Assembly: GCA_016271365.2 (NCBI GenBank)
Contig: CM057449.1
Location: 1,567,008,501 to 1,567,072,500, forward strand
Origin: Neoceratodus forsteri
Lineage: Eukaryota > Chordata > Ceratodontiformes > Ceratodontidae
Length of the DNA: 64,000 nucleotides
Direction of reading: 5' to 3'
Shown here: one piece after another, positions 32,405 to 43,849 of the stretch
How positions within the stretch are numbered: the stretch's first letter is position 1
Layout: the number at the start of each line of letters is the position of its first letter
Position numbers and translations under genes: made by a program
The notes under the pieces: model-generated
Seen by the model: the letters and a program-made list of their open reading frames with translations, nothing else
Databases searched by the model: none
Told to the model about the DNA's origin: nothing

Positions 32405-35400
32405 ATGAGCCATATGTATAAGCTTATTAGCTGGAATATTAAAGGAGCCAAGGATAGGGTCAAGAGACAAGTGGTTCTAAGACACCTTCACCATTTGGGG
32501 GCACAAATTGTCTTCCTCCAGGAGACGCATCTAAAAAGAAGTGACGTTCACTATTTTAGAAGAGTGTGGGTGGCCCAGGTCTTTGGGGGTGGGGCCTCGA
32601 CCAAGAGAGCAGGGGTTGCCATACTTGTCGCTAGAGGTGTCCCTTTCAAACTAATGAACGAGTGTTGGGATCCCGAAGGTCACTATGTATTTGTGCACGC
32701 TCTACTAGCATCACAGCCAATTTTATTAGGCTCTATTTATGGCCCTAACAGTGATTCCCCTTCTTTTTTCATGAACCTTTTACGTCAGGTAGTGTCTGAT
32801 ACCTATAAACTTATGGTTATTGGGGGCGATTGGAATTTGGTGCTCCAAAATGATTTAGACAGGTCTATATACTGGGAGGCGGGGTCTATCCCTCCAAAAG
32901 GGCCCTGAAAGATTTCATCGATAAAGGCGGTTTTAGTTGATGTCTAGCGCATATTTAACCCCGGATACGACAATATTCCTTTATTCACCAGTACATAATT
33001 CCCATTCAAGAACTGACTACATTTTGGTCAGCTCATTGGGTGCCCGACATGATGCAGGTGGACATCTCCGCCAGAGTAATATCGGACCATGCCCGGTGAG
33101 TGTGACATATAGGCCATCCCTAGAGATTAGACGCTCACCACAATGGAGGCTAAATTGCCAAATTTTAAAGAGGAGCCCTCTTTGATGGTCCTAAGGGACT
33201 TTATTAAGCACTTTTAGAGGAAAATCAGGTTCAATAGACCAAAGAGACCTGATCTGGGCCGCCTAAAGTGTTCCTTAAGGGAGAGTTAATTAAGATCGCT
33301 TCCAGGAAGAAACGTGTTCAGAGGGACAAACTAGACTCTTTATTAACCTTGATTAAACAAACTGAGTGTGGCTTATCCAGCGTCTCACCCGATTCAGAGT
33401 GGGTTAGGTTGCATCAATTGCAGGTGCAGTACTGGATTAGTCTTACAACAAGCAGAGTTAGCACTTTCCGGGCGAGGCTCCAATACTTGGATATGGGGAG
33501 AAAGCTGGAAGCTCCTACCGCTGTCATGGTACGGCAGCTGGACTCTGCTCATCATATTGTGGGTGTCCGTATTGGTCAGGGGGATCAGGTTTGCATGGAT
33601 TAGGGGGAAATGTCTAAGGCCTTTGGAGCATATTTTCAGAAACTATATGCGGAAGATCTTGAATCCAAGCCCTCAGTGACAGAGATTACTGCATATCTGA
33701 ATTCAATTACTCTCCCAAAACTAACTGAAGTTGACTCCGAGGGCTTACGTGCCCCAATATCGGTCTTAGAGATATACCAAGCCATTCAACAGATGCCCCC
33801 TGACAAGTCCCCTGGACCTGATGGGTTCCCCAGCAATTTCTATAAGGCGCTTCTCTCAAACATATCCCCAATTTTATTAGATGTCTTTAAATATTGGTTT
33901 AATTATGGTATCTCCAACCCAAATTACCTCAAGGCAACAATTTCTTTAATCTTAAAACCGGGAAAGGATCCCTCCAGTATGGATAGCTACCGCCCTATAT
34001 CTCTCCTAAATACAGATATTAAAATCCTGGCGAAAGTTCTTGCTAACAGATTGTCCAAAGTTATGGATAGGTTGGTTAGCAGGGAACAAGTGGGTTTTAT
34101 GAAGGGGAGGTTACCCCAAGATCATCTAAGGAAATTGCTACACCTCATTGCAGAGGCTAAGGAATCTAAAATCCCAGCAGTACTCCTCTCTCTCTCGATG
34201 CCGAAAAGGCCTTTGACCGGGTGTCCTGGGATTTTCTGTTTGCTACCCTGTCGGCTTTCGGCTTACCCGAGGAGTTTTTAAGATGGGTTAGAATTTTGTA
34301 TTCCTTTCCCTCTGCTAGAGTCAAATGTAACAGAGTATTGTCACCGGTCATTAAGTTAGAGCGAGGTACCAGGCAAGGTTGCCCCTGTCCCCATTGTTAT
34401 TTAATTTGTATTTAGAGCCATTTCTGTGTAGATTAGCGGGAATCCACTTATTAAAGGTATACAGGTAGGGGAATCAATTACATACATTCAGCCTATGCTG
34501 ATGATGTGTTATTACACATTGAGAATCCGGGGTCTCCATACCAGCCATCCTGGAGGAAATAGACTGTTTCTCCAAGGTATCCTTTTATCAGTTGAATAGT
34601 TCTAAGACCAAAATTTTCCCTTAAATCATAATGTTAGAAAAGAAGATTTGCAGGCTTTGGGACTTGGCGGAAGCCAAATCTTCAACATACTTGGGCATTG
34701 GTATTAGCACAAGTCTCTCTCGATGATTAAAGACAACTTAGGTACTCTAGTTCAAAATATCTCGGAGACTTGGATAGATGGCGCCTGATCTCCTTGTCTC
34801 TGTGGGTAGGCTGAACCTCCTAAAATGAATGTTCTCCCTAGGTTACTATACCCCTAGGGATGCTTGAGGCCTATCTCTCAAGGAAATGGTTTACAAATTT
34901 GCAGAGGATATTTAATTCCTTTTTGTGGCAAGGGAAAGGAACCCGTAGATCCTATTTTAACTTGACAGCCCCAAAACTCAAGGGTGGGCTAGCTGCCCCC
35001 TCTTTATTTCTGTATTATGCAGCACAACATGTCTGTAAGTTGAGCTTGTGGAACAACGAGCACAGGCATTTGGGCTATTTGCCTTTATGGCTTGACATAG
35101 AGTGCGATCTGGTGAAGAAGATGAAGAGCTCTCTACGGGCCCTTTTATTTGTCCCCCCGTCCGTTATCCCTAGGTTGTTAATGAACAATCCTATGGGATG
35201 GTCCCTTAAAGCTTATTACCAATTGCAACGTTATCTTGGAGTTAAGTGGCGGCTCTCGGACACCCAGCCCATTTTTGAAAATCTGCAAATGAAGGTGGGA
35301 GGTACCGTAGTACCCTCTGCCTTTTGGCCGCAGATAAGTCATTTTTCTGTAGCGGATTTTTGGGAACAGGGTAGCCCACGCTCTTTTGATCACCTAAAGA

Positions 35401-36130
35401 GACTCTATGGATTTGCCGACTGTTACTTTTTTAAGTGGTTACAGCTTAGTAAAGCCTTAGCTCAGGTGTTTTCCTCGGCCTCCTCACCCAGTTATGGGCT
35501 GAAAAATATTGACTCCCTATTAAGGGTCGCTGTCCAATCGCATGCAGTTTCTAAAGTTTATAAGTTGCTTCAGGAATGGGATCACAGGTTCCCTTCAGGT
35601 GTTTGTTATTATTGGGTAAGAGAGTTGAATTACCGGGACACGCCGTATCTCTGAAAAAAACTCTGGAATGCTATGTACATATATATCAAACAAGATAGAC
35701 TTAGGATGGTTCACTTCAATATCATGCATCACCTCTATCTGACGCCCACTTATTTATACAGACGTGGGGCATACAGTTCACCCCTTTGTTGAATTGCAAA
35801 AGGAGGAAGGCACTTTGTATCACATGCTATGGTCATGCCCGGCGATCAGGCTCTTTGGAGTGCCATTAGCAGACTCTTGGACCCTATCCTGGCTCAATTA
35901 GCATGGACACCCCGAGATCTGTTTATTATATTTCTTCCCTCGGCCACTTCCAGGGCTTGGAGAGCTCAGTATCACTTGCCTCAGCTGTTATGAAGCTGTT
36001 AATTTTAGACATTGGTCGTCTGACAATTCTCCATCCCTATTAGAGTGGCATCGGGAATGTACCCTAGCATTGCAGCTGGAGAAACATATTGCTTATATGT
36101 GAGGCAAGCAAAATGCTATATACATCCTTT
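32405..36130 (+). pseudogene. L1 ORF2: endonuclease, reverse transcriptase, C-terminal domain, broken
   Basis: The start at 32405 gives 'MSHMYKLISWNIKGAKD'. Endonuclease residues are in place: SWNIKG (Asn), LQETH (Glu), GSIYGPNSD (Tyr), GGDWN (Asp/Asn). The SRTDYIL block is near 33,020, after a frameshift at ~32,905. RT blocks: 'PDKSPGPDGFPSNFYK' (33,800), 'YRPISLLNTDIKILAKVL' (33,990), 'LSLDAEKAFDRV' (about 34,190, spanning a frameshift), 'GTRQGCP' (34,368) and AYADDVLLHIEN (about 34,485, catalytic YADD intact). The C-terminal region includes 'KLKGGLAAPSLFLYYAAQ' (34,975) and an open stretch of 264 codons (34,860-35,654), then a stop and decayed tail to ~36,130. Confidence 0.85.
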
Positions 36131-36410
36131 GGGGCCCCTAGATTCCTTCCTTATGGTTTGGAAGCCGAGAACCTAATTGTTCTATGAACAGATTGATTAA
36201 GTTTCTGCTCCCTCTTTTACGTAACCTTGGGGGTGGGGGTGGGGGGGAAGGTAGTAGTTTAGATCATGTTTTATAAATATCATCAGAAAGTGCGCTATAT
36301 GTAATATGGAATCTAATGGTTTTGACTTTACGCTTTCAGTCTAACACTTCATTATCTGCTTAATTGATTGTGTTGTGTGTAAAAATAATAAAAATGTTAA
36401 TTACAAAAAT

Positions 36411-36426
36411 ATTTAGTTAAGACCTG
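36411..36426. repeat. 16-bp target duplication of the plus-strand L1, right
   Basis: ATTTAGTTAAGACCTG, identical to 30233-30248. Confidence 0.9.
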
Positions 36427-36866
36427 GGGAGGAGCAGCCTCATGGTGCAATTAACACATTCTGTGACATCACCAGAAGTCCTTAGGCAGCTTTCCTTTTT
36501 TTCTTTTTGCAATACAAAATAGATGTCCAGCTGTCTATCTCAGCCCTCTATGCATTTTGAAAGGGCTGAAGACTACTGTTGGTAGTTCTCCACTGGGTTC
36601 CTGAACACTGAGCTGCTTGTTGCAAGCTAGCACAGTTCGGGGCTCCCCCCCACCCCATGTTACGTCCATTACTTCCCTGAGCCTAAAGCCAGGCATATCT
36701 GGCTTTGGAAATGCTGTGAAGTGCAGTCCTTCCCCGTGCTTTCCCCAATTTGGCCACCTATGTAGGTCCACCAGTGGAAGAATTGGGGTAGTGGCAGGTG
36801 ACTGCAGGAAGGAAAGGGGGTTCTGCATGCCATGAAGGCCACTGTACGTGCAGAGTAGGCCACCTT
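36427..36866 (-). mobile_element. Outer part of the split minus-strand L1 5' region
   Basis: This is the continuation of the minus-strand L1 leader after the insertion; on the minus strand CACCATGAGGCTGCTCC leads into CCCAGGTCTTAACTAAAT. How far it extends towards 36,866 is unclear; the right part is simply unassigned. Confidence 0.4.
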
Positions 36867-37448
36867 ATTTATTTATATATTTAGTTTTTGTTGACCAGGT
36901 AGGTGCACTAGACAAGAAATGCCTATTTTCAGGCATGACCCGGGAGAGTTACAGACAAGCATGATACAGCAAAAACAAAATACAAAACCAGCAGAGATAC
37001 AACAAATAAAACAAGGCAGCAGTAACACTAGTGTTACGGCATGAAAGAACAGGTAAATACAACATGATATGGTAAAGATAAAATATACAGCAATTAGGGA
37101 ACACAGCTGCAGGAGAGAAGGAGAAATATACTTAGTAAGTGCTCAGGGTAGTGTGTTGGAAGTAGCAGTACCAGAATTGAAGAGATTACTGAGGTAGATA
37201 GCTGCATGTGCATTTGTCGTTAGACACTAGGACATTAAGAAGCTCATTTTTGAAAGTCTGGTGGGACTCTCTACATCTTTTTGACACAGATAGGGAGTCC
37301 CAAAGCTTGGGTTCAGGTATGGTAAAAGCCTGCTCACACATTTTAGTTGTGCATTTGGGGACAGTCAGTGGACCTCAGAAGATAGGCTTGTGAGGACTGG
37401 ACTAGCAAACTGGCCAGTGTAGCTGGCATGCCAGATTGTAAGAGACTG

Positions 37449-40173
37449 TCAATAGTGCAGGCAGCTGAGTACTGACAGAAAGCAGTGGGGAGAGCCATCC
37501 CAGGCTTGAGTAAAGGTCCAGTGAAGGGTTAGCCTGGGGGCAGCAAGAGCAAAATGACAGATGTTGTTGTAGCACATAGTCCATCTACTCAAGACTGATT
37601 TGTCTGCCCCCATGTAGGAGGTCAGGCCATAAGCAAGACCAGGCCATAGTATCCCCTGAGCAATGGCTAGCCTGGGTACAGCTGAAAGAGAATTCTTGAC
37701 TTTGTAGGTGAGATTAAGCTTAATGTTGACGGCCTTATAGGTTATCAACATATGCATGTTAAAGTGCAGAGCAGGGTCTAGGGTGACACCGAGGTACTTT
37801 AAGGAGTCGACGACATCAAGAGGGGGCTGTCAGACAGTAGACGGTGAGGGGTGAGGGATTGCCACAGATGCTGAGCCCAGAACCAAACAGCATGGCAAGA
37901 GTCTTTTTGGTATTAAGAAGCAGTTTATTGTGATTTAGCCAGGAATGCACAGCACTAAAGTCAGCATTTAGCCTTGAGTTTATTTCACCTTTATCCAGGG
38001 CACTTGTATAGAGCACCAAGTCATCCGCATACTGAAGTGTGGAACATGAGAAGACCGATGTGGCAGTTGGTTGACAAACAGGGAGAACAGCAACAGGCCT
38101 AGATTGGATCCCTGAGGGACCCCACACTTGATGGGAGGGAGATGGGATTTGACTCCATTAATCTCAACAAATTGCTGCAGATCAGATAGGAAGCTTGCAA
38201 ACCAGGAGGAGGAGGTGATAGAAGAGGAACCCTAGTTGTTCTGTTTAGCAAGTGATAGAGGGTGGTCCACAAGGAAGAACGCCTTGGTTAGATCACTGAA
38301 AACTGCTCCAGTGGGCATGCCTGTGTCAGTGGCAGTCTTTATGTCATTTGTGAACTGGATGAGTGCAGTGTTTGTGCCTGAAGCCATGCTGAGCTGGGAA
38401 TAGGAGGTTGTGCAGTTGAAGGTGGTCATTCACCTGGGTAGCCACCGGCTTCTAGAGAAGATTGTCAACTACTGACAGTATGGCTATGGGGTGATAGTTG
38501 TCCATACTTTTGTTATTTCCTTTTTTGTGAATAGGTACAACTCTGGCACCCTTCCAGAGTGAGGAGAATAACCCCTGTTGAGAGGGACAGGTTGAAAAGA
38601 CTCATGACTGGTGCGGCTATCAGTGGAGCTGTGATTTTGAAGAACCTGGGTATGAGACCATCTGCACCTTCACCACCAGCTCCAGGAATAGTTTTCAGGT
38701 GATGCAATACTTCAGTTTTGGTAGCCAATCTTAGGATAAAAGAAGGGGAGCTGAGCAGATGCTTCGGAAAGGGGTTCTGAGGCAAGACCAGTCACTTTGG
38801 AGAAGTTGGCGAGATCAGTGAAATAGGCATTGAAGGTGATCACAATTGTGTAGATGTTATTGCAGTTTACACCATCAATGGTCATCTTTGAGATAGGTAG
38901 AGTGGAGAATTGCCCCATAAATGACTTAATGTGACTCCAAAAATTACAAGAATCCCTCATAGAGACTTGGAGATGCTGTATACTATAGGAACTCTTAGTG
39001 GCATGTATGGCCTTTTTGCACTCCTTTCTGTGAGTTCTCTACTCTGCCTGCTCAACCTGGGAGTTAGTATGTTTAAATCTAGCCCATGCCTTGTCCCTCA
39101 TCTTCATTGCAACTAGAAGGTCCTTGTGAAGCCATTTTGTCATTCTGCCATTAACCATATGCTTTATGGATGACGCATGTTTATCTTGGAGTGCAGATAT
39201 AGTGGTTACAAAAACATTAAGGGCAGTATCAACATCACAGGTCTGGTAAAGTGGGAACCAATCGATGTGGAGTAGGTTGTCATTAACACTCACACAGTTT
39301 AACTTTGAAATATCATGAAAATGTATCTCCGGGGTGGCTTCAGAGAATGAATCTTCCAGATACAGAAGATGGGCGAGTGATCACTGATAGAATTTGGCAG
39401 TGTTCCCACAGGCTGTACTCATTCTTTCCTACTGGCGAGTATCCAATCTAGGAGGGAGTGGTTATTACTGTTAACAGATATTCTGGTTGAACAGGAGATG
39501 AGATGGGTTAACTGGACCTTCCCTAGAGCATCATCAAACATACTCGAGTGATCCCCAAGCCAGTCTAGGTTTAAGTCTCCCAGGAGGAGTATTTCATTTT
39601 TCCCCTTGAGGGATATGGGATATTGGGTGATATCTTGAAGTCCTCTCAGGCCACTAATAGGGGGATTGTAAAGACAGGTAATATTAAATTTTTTTGTCTT
39701 TCCGAGTACCAGGATGGAGTGGATAGCTTCACAAGCCCAACTTGGGGGATGTTAAAGTGCTCCTTGAAATAAACAGCCACTCACCCCCCCCACCCCCCAG
39801 TGGAAGGGCGATCAACTCTGATGAGTTTGTATCCCTTTAAAGTACAGAGGGAGTCCGGGATATTGGGCTTTAGCCAGGTCTCAGAAAAACATTGAATATC
39901 AGGGGAGAAGTGAAACACCCAGGCCTCCAGTTTGGCGAAGTTGACTGTGAGACTTTGAATGTTCATGTGTGCAGTTTTAGTACCCTTGGTGACAGACCAT
40001 TGGGAGGCGTCAGAGGGCAGGGCCATGATTGGGGGACCAGGGTTGGGCTCGATATCCCCTGCTAATGCAATGGAAAGGAGGTGTTGCCAGATTTCGACAA
40101 AGCATTTTAACATGAGGTAATTCGGAGCAGGGGAGGCAGGGGAGATGGCTAGGAGATTGTTTAAGTACAGCAA
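37449..40173 (-). pseudogene. LINE polyprotein: 2A-like leader, endonuclease, RT (broken)
   Basis: The leader ends in 'ALAGDIEPNPGPPIMA' and is followed by the endonuclease start 'TAHMNIQSLTVNFAKLEAW' and 'DIQCFSETWLKP' (catalytic Glu). The C-terminal half of the endonuclease is decayed. A linker (39,293-39,039: 'RDKAWARFKHTNS') leads to RT: 'PGAGGEGADGLIPRFFK' (about 38,660), 'DLTKAFFLVDH' (about 38,285; normally DLxKAFDxVDH), 'CGVPQGSNLGLLLFSLFV' (about 38,120) and 'LQYADDLVLYTS' (38,030). 'LKYLGVTLDPALHFNMH' (about 37,780) starts the C-terminal part. Many frame changes exist. The YADD pair is intact. Confidence 0.75.
40034..40063 (-). other. 2A-like ribosome-skipping motif (GDIEPNPGP)
   Basis: On the minus strand the codons spell GDIEPNPGP, which fits the D-[V/I]-E-x-N-P-G-P consensus exactly. 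Upstream is a hydrophobic/helical stretch (IWQHLLSIALA), as in active 2A sequences. In family members, the ribosome skips the Gly-Pro bond and continues, separating the leader from the endonuclease-RT protein. Confidence 0.75.
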
Positions 40174-40190
40174 TTGGGCACTTCATACTC

Positions 40191-40288
40191 AGGCTATGTT
40201 ATTTTGCTGTAGTCCCAAATGTGTAGAAAAACGTCATGCCATACTGCCCCTACATATCGCCTTGCAATAAGTCTTAGTACCCGATTAT
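40191..40288 (+). repeat. ~98-bp direct repeat, left copy
   Basis: AGGCTATGTTATTTTGCTGT through CCCCTACATATCGCCTTGCA to CCGATTAT is repeated at 42102-42199 with about eight differences. The pair brackets a ~1.8-kb repeat block. Confidence 0.8.
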
Positions 40289-40380
40289 GCCACGATATAA
40301 ATAAACAAGCATTTGTCAAGTGCCGAATGTTGCTTGCTTCTATGTGCTGTTTAGGTATTTGGAAGTCATTGGAGTGCAAA

Positions 40381-41000
40381 TATTGAAAAATTTCTTGAAC
40401 TTACGGCATGTGCAGAACTGCTAACGCATCAGAAACAGTCATTTTTAGGAATTTTTCACCAAATTTTCAACATAGCCATTTTAAGACCTCTGCTCACAAA
40501 CAGTGTCACTGTGATTTTGTTAATGTGTCCCATACATTGAGTTTGCACACCGACCTGCCATTATGCGCTACATGGCGGAAACACGCTTTGGACAGGATGT
40601 GAAAAATGACAGCTGTACTGCTCATGAGGAGGTGGTAAAATGGCAATGTTGAAAATCTGGAGTGGAAATATTGAAAAATTTGCACAACGCACACAGAAAC
40701 AGTCATTTTAGGAATTTTTCCCAAATTTTCAACATAGCCATTTTAAGACCTCTGCTCATGATCAGTGTCACTGTGATTTTCTTAATGTGTCCCGTACATT
40801 GATTTCGCAAGACACCAACTGCGCCATTCTGCGCTACATGGGTAGAAACACATTTTGGGTGAGATGTGAAAAATGACAGCTGTACTGCTCATAAGAATGT
40901 GTGGTAAAATGACAATGTTGAAAATCTGGAGTGAAAAATAATAAAATTTCTGAACTTACGAGCCTCGTGAGAACTGCTAATGCCATGTCAGAAACAGTCA
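40381..41000 (+). repeat. Tandem array, unit ~264-295 bp, about 2.3 copies
   Basis: CAGAAACAGTCATTTT starts units at about 40,430, 40,694 and 40,989. Shared internal marks are ATTTTCAACATAGCCATTTT, GACCTCTGCTCA, GCGCTACATGG and TGTGAAAAATGACAGCTGTA. The last unit runs into the palindrome at 41,012. Confidence 0.8.
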
Positions 41001-41011
41001 TTTTTTGGAAT

Positions 41012-41214
41012 TTTGGCACAAATTTTCAACATGGGGTTTTGGGACCTCTTCATGAATGATGTCACTGTCATGGTGGTATTCAGGCCCAAAGGGTGATTTC
41101 ACAGTTGCTGTGCAGTCACTGCGCCGAATCACCTCTTCGGACCGAATAACGCCATGACAGTGACATCATTCATGAGAAGGTCCCAAAACCCCAAGTTGAA
41201 AATTGATGTCAAAT
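41012..41214. repeat. ~200-bp palindrome
   Basis: The left arm AATTTTCAACATGGGGTTTT, GGGACC, TCATGAATGATGTCACTGTC, ATGG pairs with CCATGACAGTGACATCATTC, ATGA, GGTCCCAAAACCCC and GTTGAAAATT. Symmetry continues towards the centre (GGTGATTTC against GAATCACC) around 41,113. It could be a MITE, or the inverted terminus of the adjoining tandem repeat. Confidence 0.8.
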
Positions 41215-41501
41215 CCCAAAATACCTGAGATATGCAATAAGTTGGAAACCCCCATCTAGCCGATTATACAGCTTACCTGCATTTCCTCAGTTCGTGGTCG
41301 GCTTTGAAGAGTGCAGACGTGTTCCCGGTCCACCGAAGATCGTCGCGCCAGAGTCCGGAGGTAAGTATGGGGAGAGGGTGTGGGGAGGCTGGGTGCGCAG
41401 TGGGTGGAGTGCGGGTTGTGGGAGGTAGGGGTGGGAGGCGCTTGGCGGACGTTTTGTCTTACAGGTAAAAACAAAAAAAAGACATGGTACGGGACCCTTT
41501 C

Positions 41502-41683
41502 CCATGCTGGGGTGGGCTCCCAGCGTGGCACAAGGATGTTGAGGCGTTCAGCCAAGGGGGATTAGGCACCCCGTCGGCCATGGAATTTATTGCCACGCTG
41601 GGGTGGGCTCCCAGCGTGGCACAAAACGAGAGGGCGTTCAGCCGATGGGGATTGGGCACCCCATCTGCAAAGGACTGCTTGAC
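41502..41683. repeat. Two tandem copies of a 91-bp GC-rich unit
   Basis: CCATGCTGGGGTGGGCTCCC at 41,502 and CCACGCTGGGGTGGGCTCCC at 41,593 are each followed by AGCGTGGCACAA, GCGTTCAGCC and GGGGATT. A third partial GGGGATTGGGTACC copy may start at 41,725. Confidence 0.75.
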
Positions 41684-42101
41684 TGCTTGCCACCTACTAT
41701 AGGGGACGCCTCAGCCCGGCCAGGGGATTGGGTACCCGTCGGCTAGTACAGCAGCGTGGCGGGGCACGCACGCCGCGGTGTGTGTGGGGGAGCTGCACGT
41801 GAGCAGCCGATATCTTATCAGTGTTCACTGAGCGTAGCTCCCCTTTCAACTGTATGCCACTGCATTTTGGGCGTGTCATACACAGCTCAAAATGCATTTA
41901 GCTTCTGAGGGCATGCCAGCACACTGACTGAATTGGAGGAGGAGGTGACACACCTCCGAAATCTCCCATGATGGCACTATGTTTCTTGCACATGCGTGCA
42001 AGCAACATAAAAAGAGAAAAGCATGCACAACCAACCTCCCCCAAATGTGCTGCTGCCAAAACAACCACAGGGAAAACTACCAAAAACAGCACTGCACACC
42101 A

Positions 42102-42199
42102 AGGCTATGTTATTTTGCTGTAGTCCCAAACATGTAGAAAAATGTTGTGCCACACTGCCCCTACATATCGCCTTGCAATAAGTCTTACTACCTGATTAT
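42102..42199 (+). repeat. ~98-bp direct repeat, right copy
   Basis: Second copy of 40191-40288, in the same orientation. Confidence 0.8.
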
Positions 42200-43359
42200 A
42201 AATTTCTCTACCGTGTTTGTGATTAAGATTTAGGTCATTCAGCTAAGTTTTTGTCATCAGGTCCCTGGGTACTGTGATTGAGTCCTGAGTCTGCTAATTT
42301 GGGTTTGTTGCATCATTCATTTCTAGTCTTTAATGTGGTAACCCACTAAGGTGTACATTTCTGTAATCAGAAACTAAAACACATATTCATACATATTAGC
42401 AGTACTTGAACATATGGAATGTACTGTAAATACATAGACTAAAGATTAAGTCATGTTTCCAATTGTTTTGTAAGATACCTCTATTATAAGTTGCAATGAA
42501 TTACTGCATACATTTTCACAGCATATTTATTAATTCAAAAAAGATTAATTCAGATTTTTCACAGGACATTTATCAATTCAAAAAAGATTCATTCAGAGAT
42601 TATCTAAGAAACATGATGTCCTCAGAAGCTCATATTCAACCAAGATGGGATATGTACCTCAAGTATTAGTTCATTCATTTTAATTGTGAATTGATACTGT
42701 AGTTAAGCAGTTTAGGTTTTTGTCTATGATTCCATGGATAGTGGGTTTGAATCCCAATGTCCCTTTAATCGGTAGAACATTTTTTTCCATTTTAACATTG
42801 TTTATAAATTCTAAAATAAAGACTATTAATGTGCCAATATAATTCCAATGAATTGACAAGTTTTTTTTGTGTAATAAATCTCTTTTGAAATCGATAGAAA
42901 GTGGGAATTCATTTTTTTTTTACTCCTTTTTTTCTTGGGGAACTGGCAGGTGGCTCCACCCCCTTCCTAAGGTGGGGGCCACATCTGGTCCCAGCCATCC
43001 ACCAGGATCATCTTTGTCAAAAGGAATCTAGGGTATAGGAATAGAAAATGAACTCACAGTGCCAACGGTCAAGTTGCAATTTGTAGAGAAACACTTTCTC
43101 TTGGCTCACATATACTAAATAGACATTTATGATGTTCAAATATTTTTATATTCTGAGCATAAGAACAGTAGAAGAAAGACTGAAGTGTTGGATTAGGTCC
43201 AGAACCTAAGGGCCCACGTCATTGCTGAAAATAAACTTTGAGAAAATGTGGAACCTTAATCTTGTTTGGAGTGGCTAGTTCTTTCCAGAGTATTGCACTC
43301 TCTAACTGAGGCTAATTTTTCAGTTGATTCATCACCGTGATTTAGAATCCACCTCAAAG
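42200..43359. other. AT-rich interval with a weak tRNA-like segment
   Basis: Around 42,700-42,755 'AGTTAAGCAG' and, 40 bases on, 'GGGTTTGAATCCC' resemble the A and B boxes of a polymerase III promoter. No cloverleaf is convincing, so it may be a decayed SINE head. The rest shows nothing recognisable. Confidence 0.3.
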
Positions 43360-43690
43360 ACCAGTTGCACAGGACTGATGTATCTGGGGAAAAATCGAAT
43401 TACATGTCCCTATGTTGTGAAATTCCTCAGGGGTCTATTTTGGGACCCCTTTTATTCTGTCTGTTCCTGAATACTGCCACTACAGCTTGTCAGAATACTG
43501 AGGTCAACTTGTATGCCAACGATGTGGTCATATTTTGTGTGGGAGATGATATAGAGGATCTCTCTGTCAGGGTTTAGGTATCTTAAGTTGGTTCTTAATA
43601 CCAAGAAAATCAAGTTGATGCTTTTCAGTTGTCCATGGAAGAAAAGTATGGGACCTTTGAACAACAGGATGCCAGTCCCTCAAGGGACAG
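43360..43690 (+). pseudogene. Short LINE RT fragment
   Basis: The frame at 43,365-43,577 contains 'CEIPQGSILGPLLFCLFLN' (RT block 'GVPQGSvLGPlLF') followed 19 residues later by 'NLYANDVVIFCVGDD', a mutated YADD block (YAND). Only the palm segment remains, flanked by unrelated sequence. It is closest in style to the CR1/Rex1 group. Confidence 0.7.
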
Positions 43691-43849
43691 AGAGTTTGAA
43701 TGGCCAAAGTAACTACATATGACAGTAAGCAATCCTATCATACAACTAGTCATTGGCTTTCAACATGCTGCACAAGCCTTACTACACACAGTGGCTGTGT
43801 ATACCCATTAAACAAACTCTTAACAGCATGTAATTATGTTTCTCTATTT

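Larger units (their letters stand above)
30249..36410 (+). mobile_element. Near full-length L1/Tx1-type LINE, 6.16 kb
   Basis: It has a short 5' UTR beginning AGAGGTCACGTGATGG, ORF1 (30,412-31,264), a ~1.1-kb inter-ORF region, ORF2 (32,405 to ~36,130), a 3' UTR and an A-rich end (AAAAATAATAAAAATG...CAAAAAT). A perfect 16-bp target duplication flanks it. It is inserted in the 5' UTR of a minus-strand L1. A few frameshifts and stops inactivate both ORFs, but the YADD active site is still readable. Confidence 0.9.
36867..40180 (-). mobile_element. Jockey-superfamily LINE (CR1/L2/Rex1 group) with 2A-like motif
   Basis: On the minus strand: N-terminal leader with a 2A-like motif (40,173-40,030), endonuclease (about 40,000-39,300), linker, RT (about 38,700-37,820), C-terminal domain (to ~37,440), 3' UTR and an end with AACAAAAACTAAATATATAAATAAATAAGG (36,866-36,890 on the plus strand as its complement). 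The whole element is readable in pieces, with frame changes. The near-full length and A-rich (TAAA)n-like tail mark it as a LINE inserted on the minus strand. Confidence 0.75.

Noticed and set aside
40381..41000. CRISPR-like array
   Set aside because: Units are ~270 bp, imperfect and without spacers; this is a eukaryotic tandem repeat.
42691..42765. tRNA gene candidate
   Set aside because: B-box-like GGGTTTGAATCCC is present but no cloverleaf or convincing acceptor stem can be drawn; noted only as tRNA-like.
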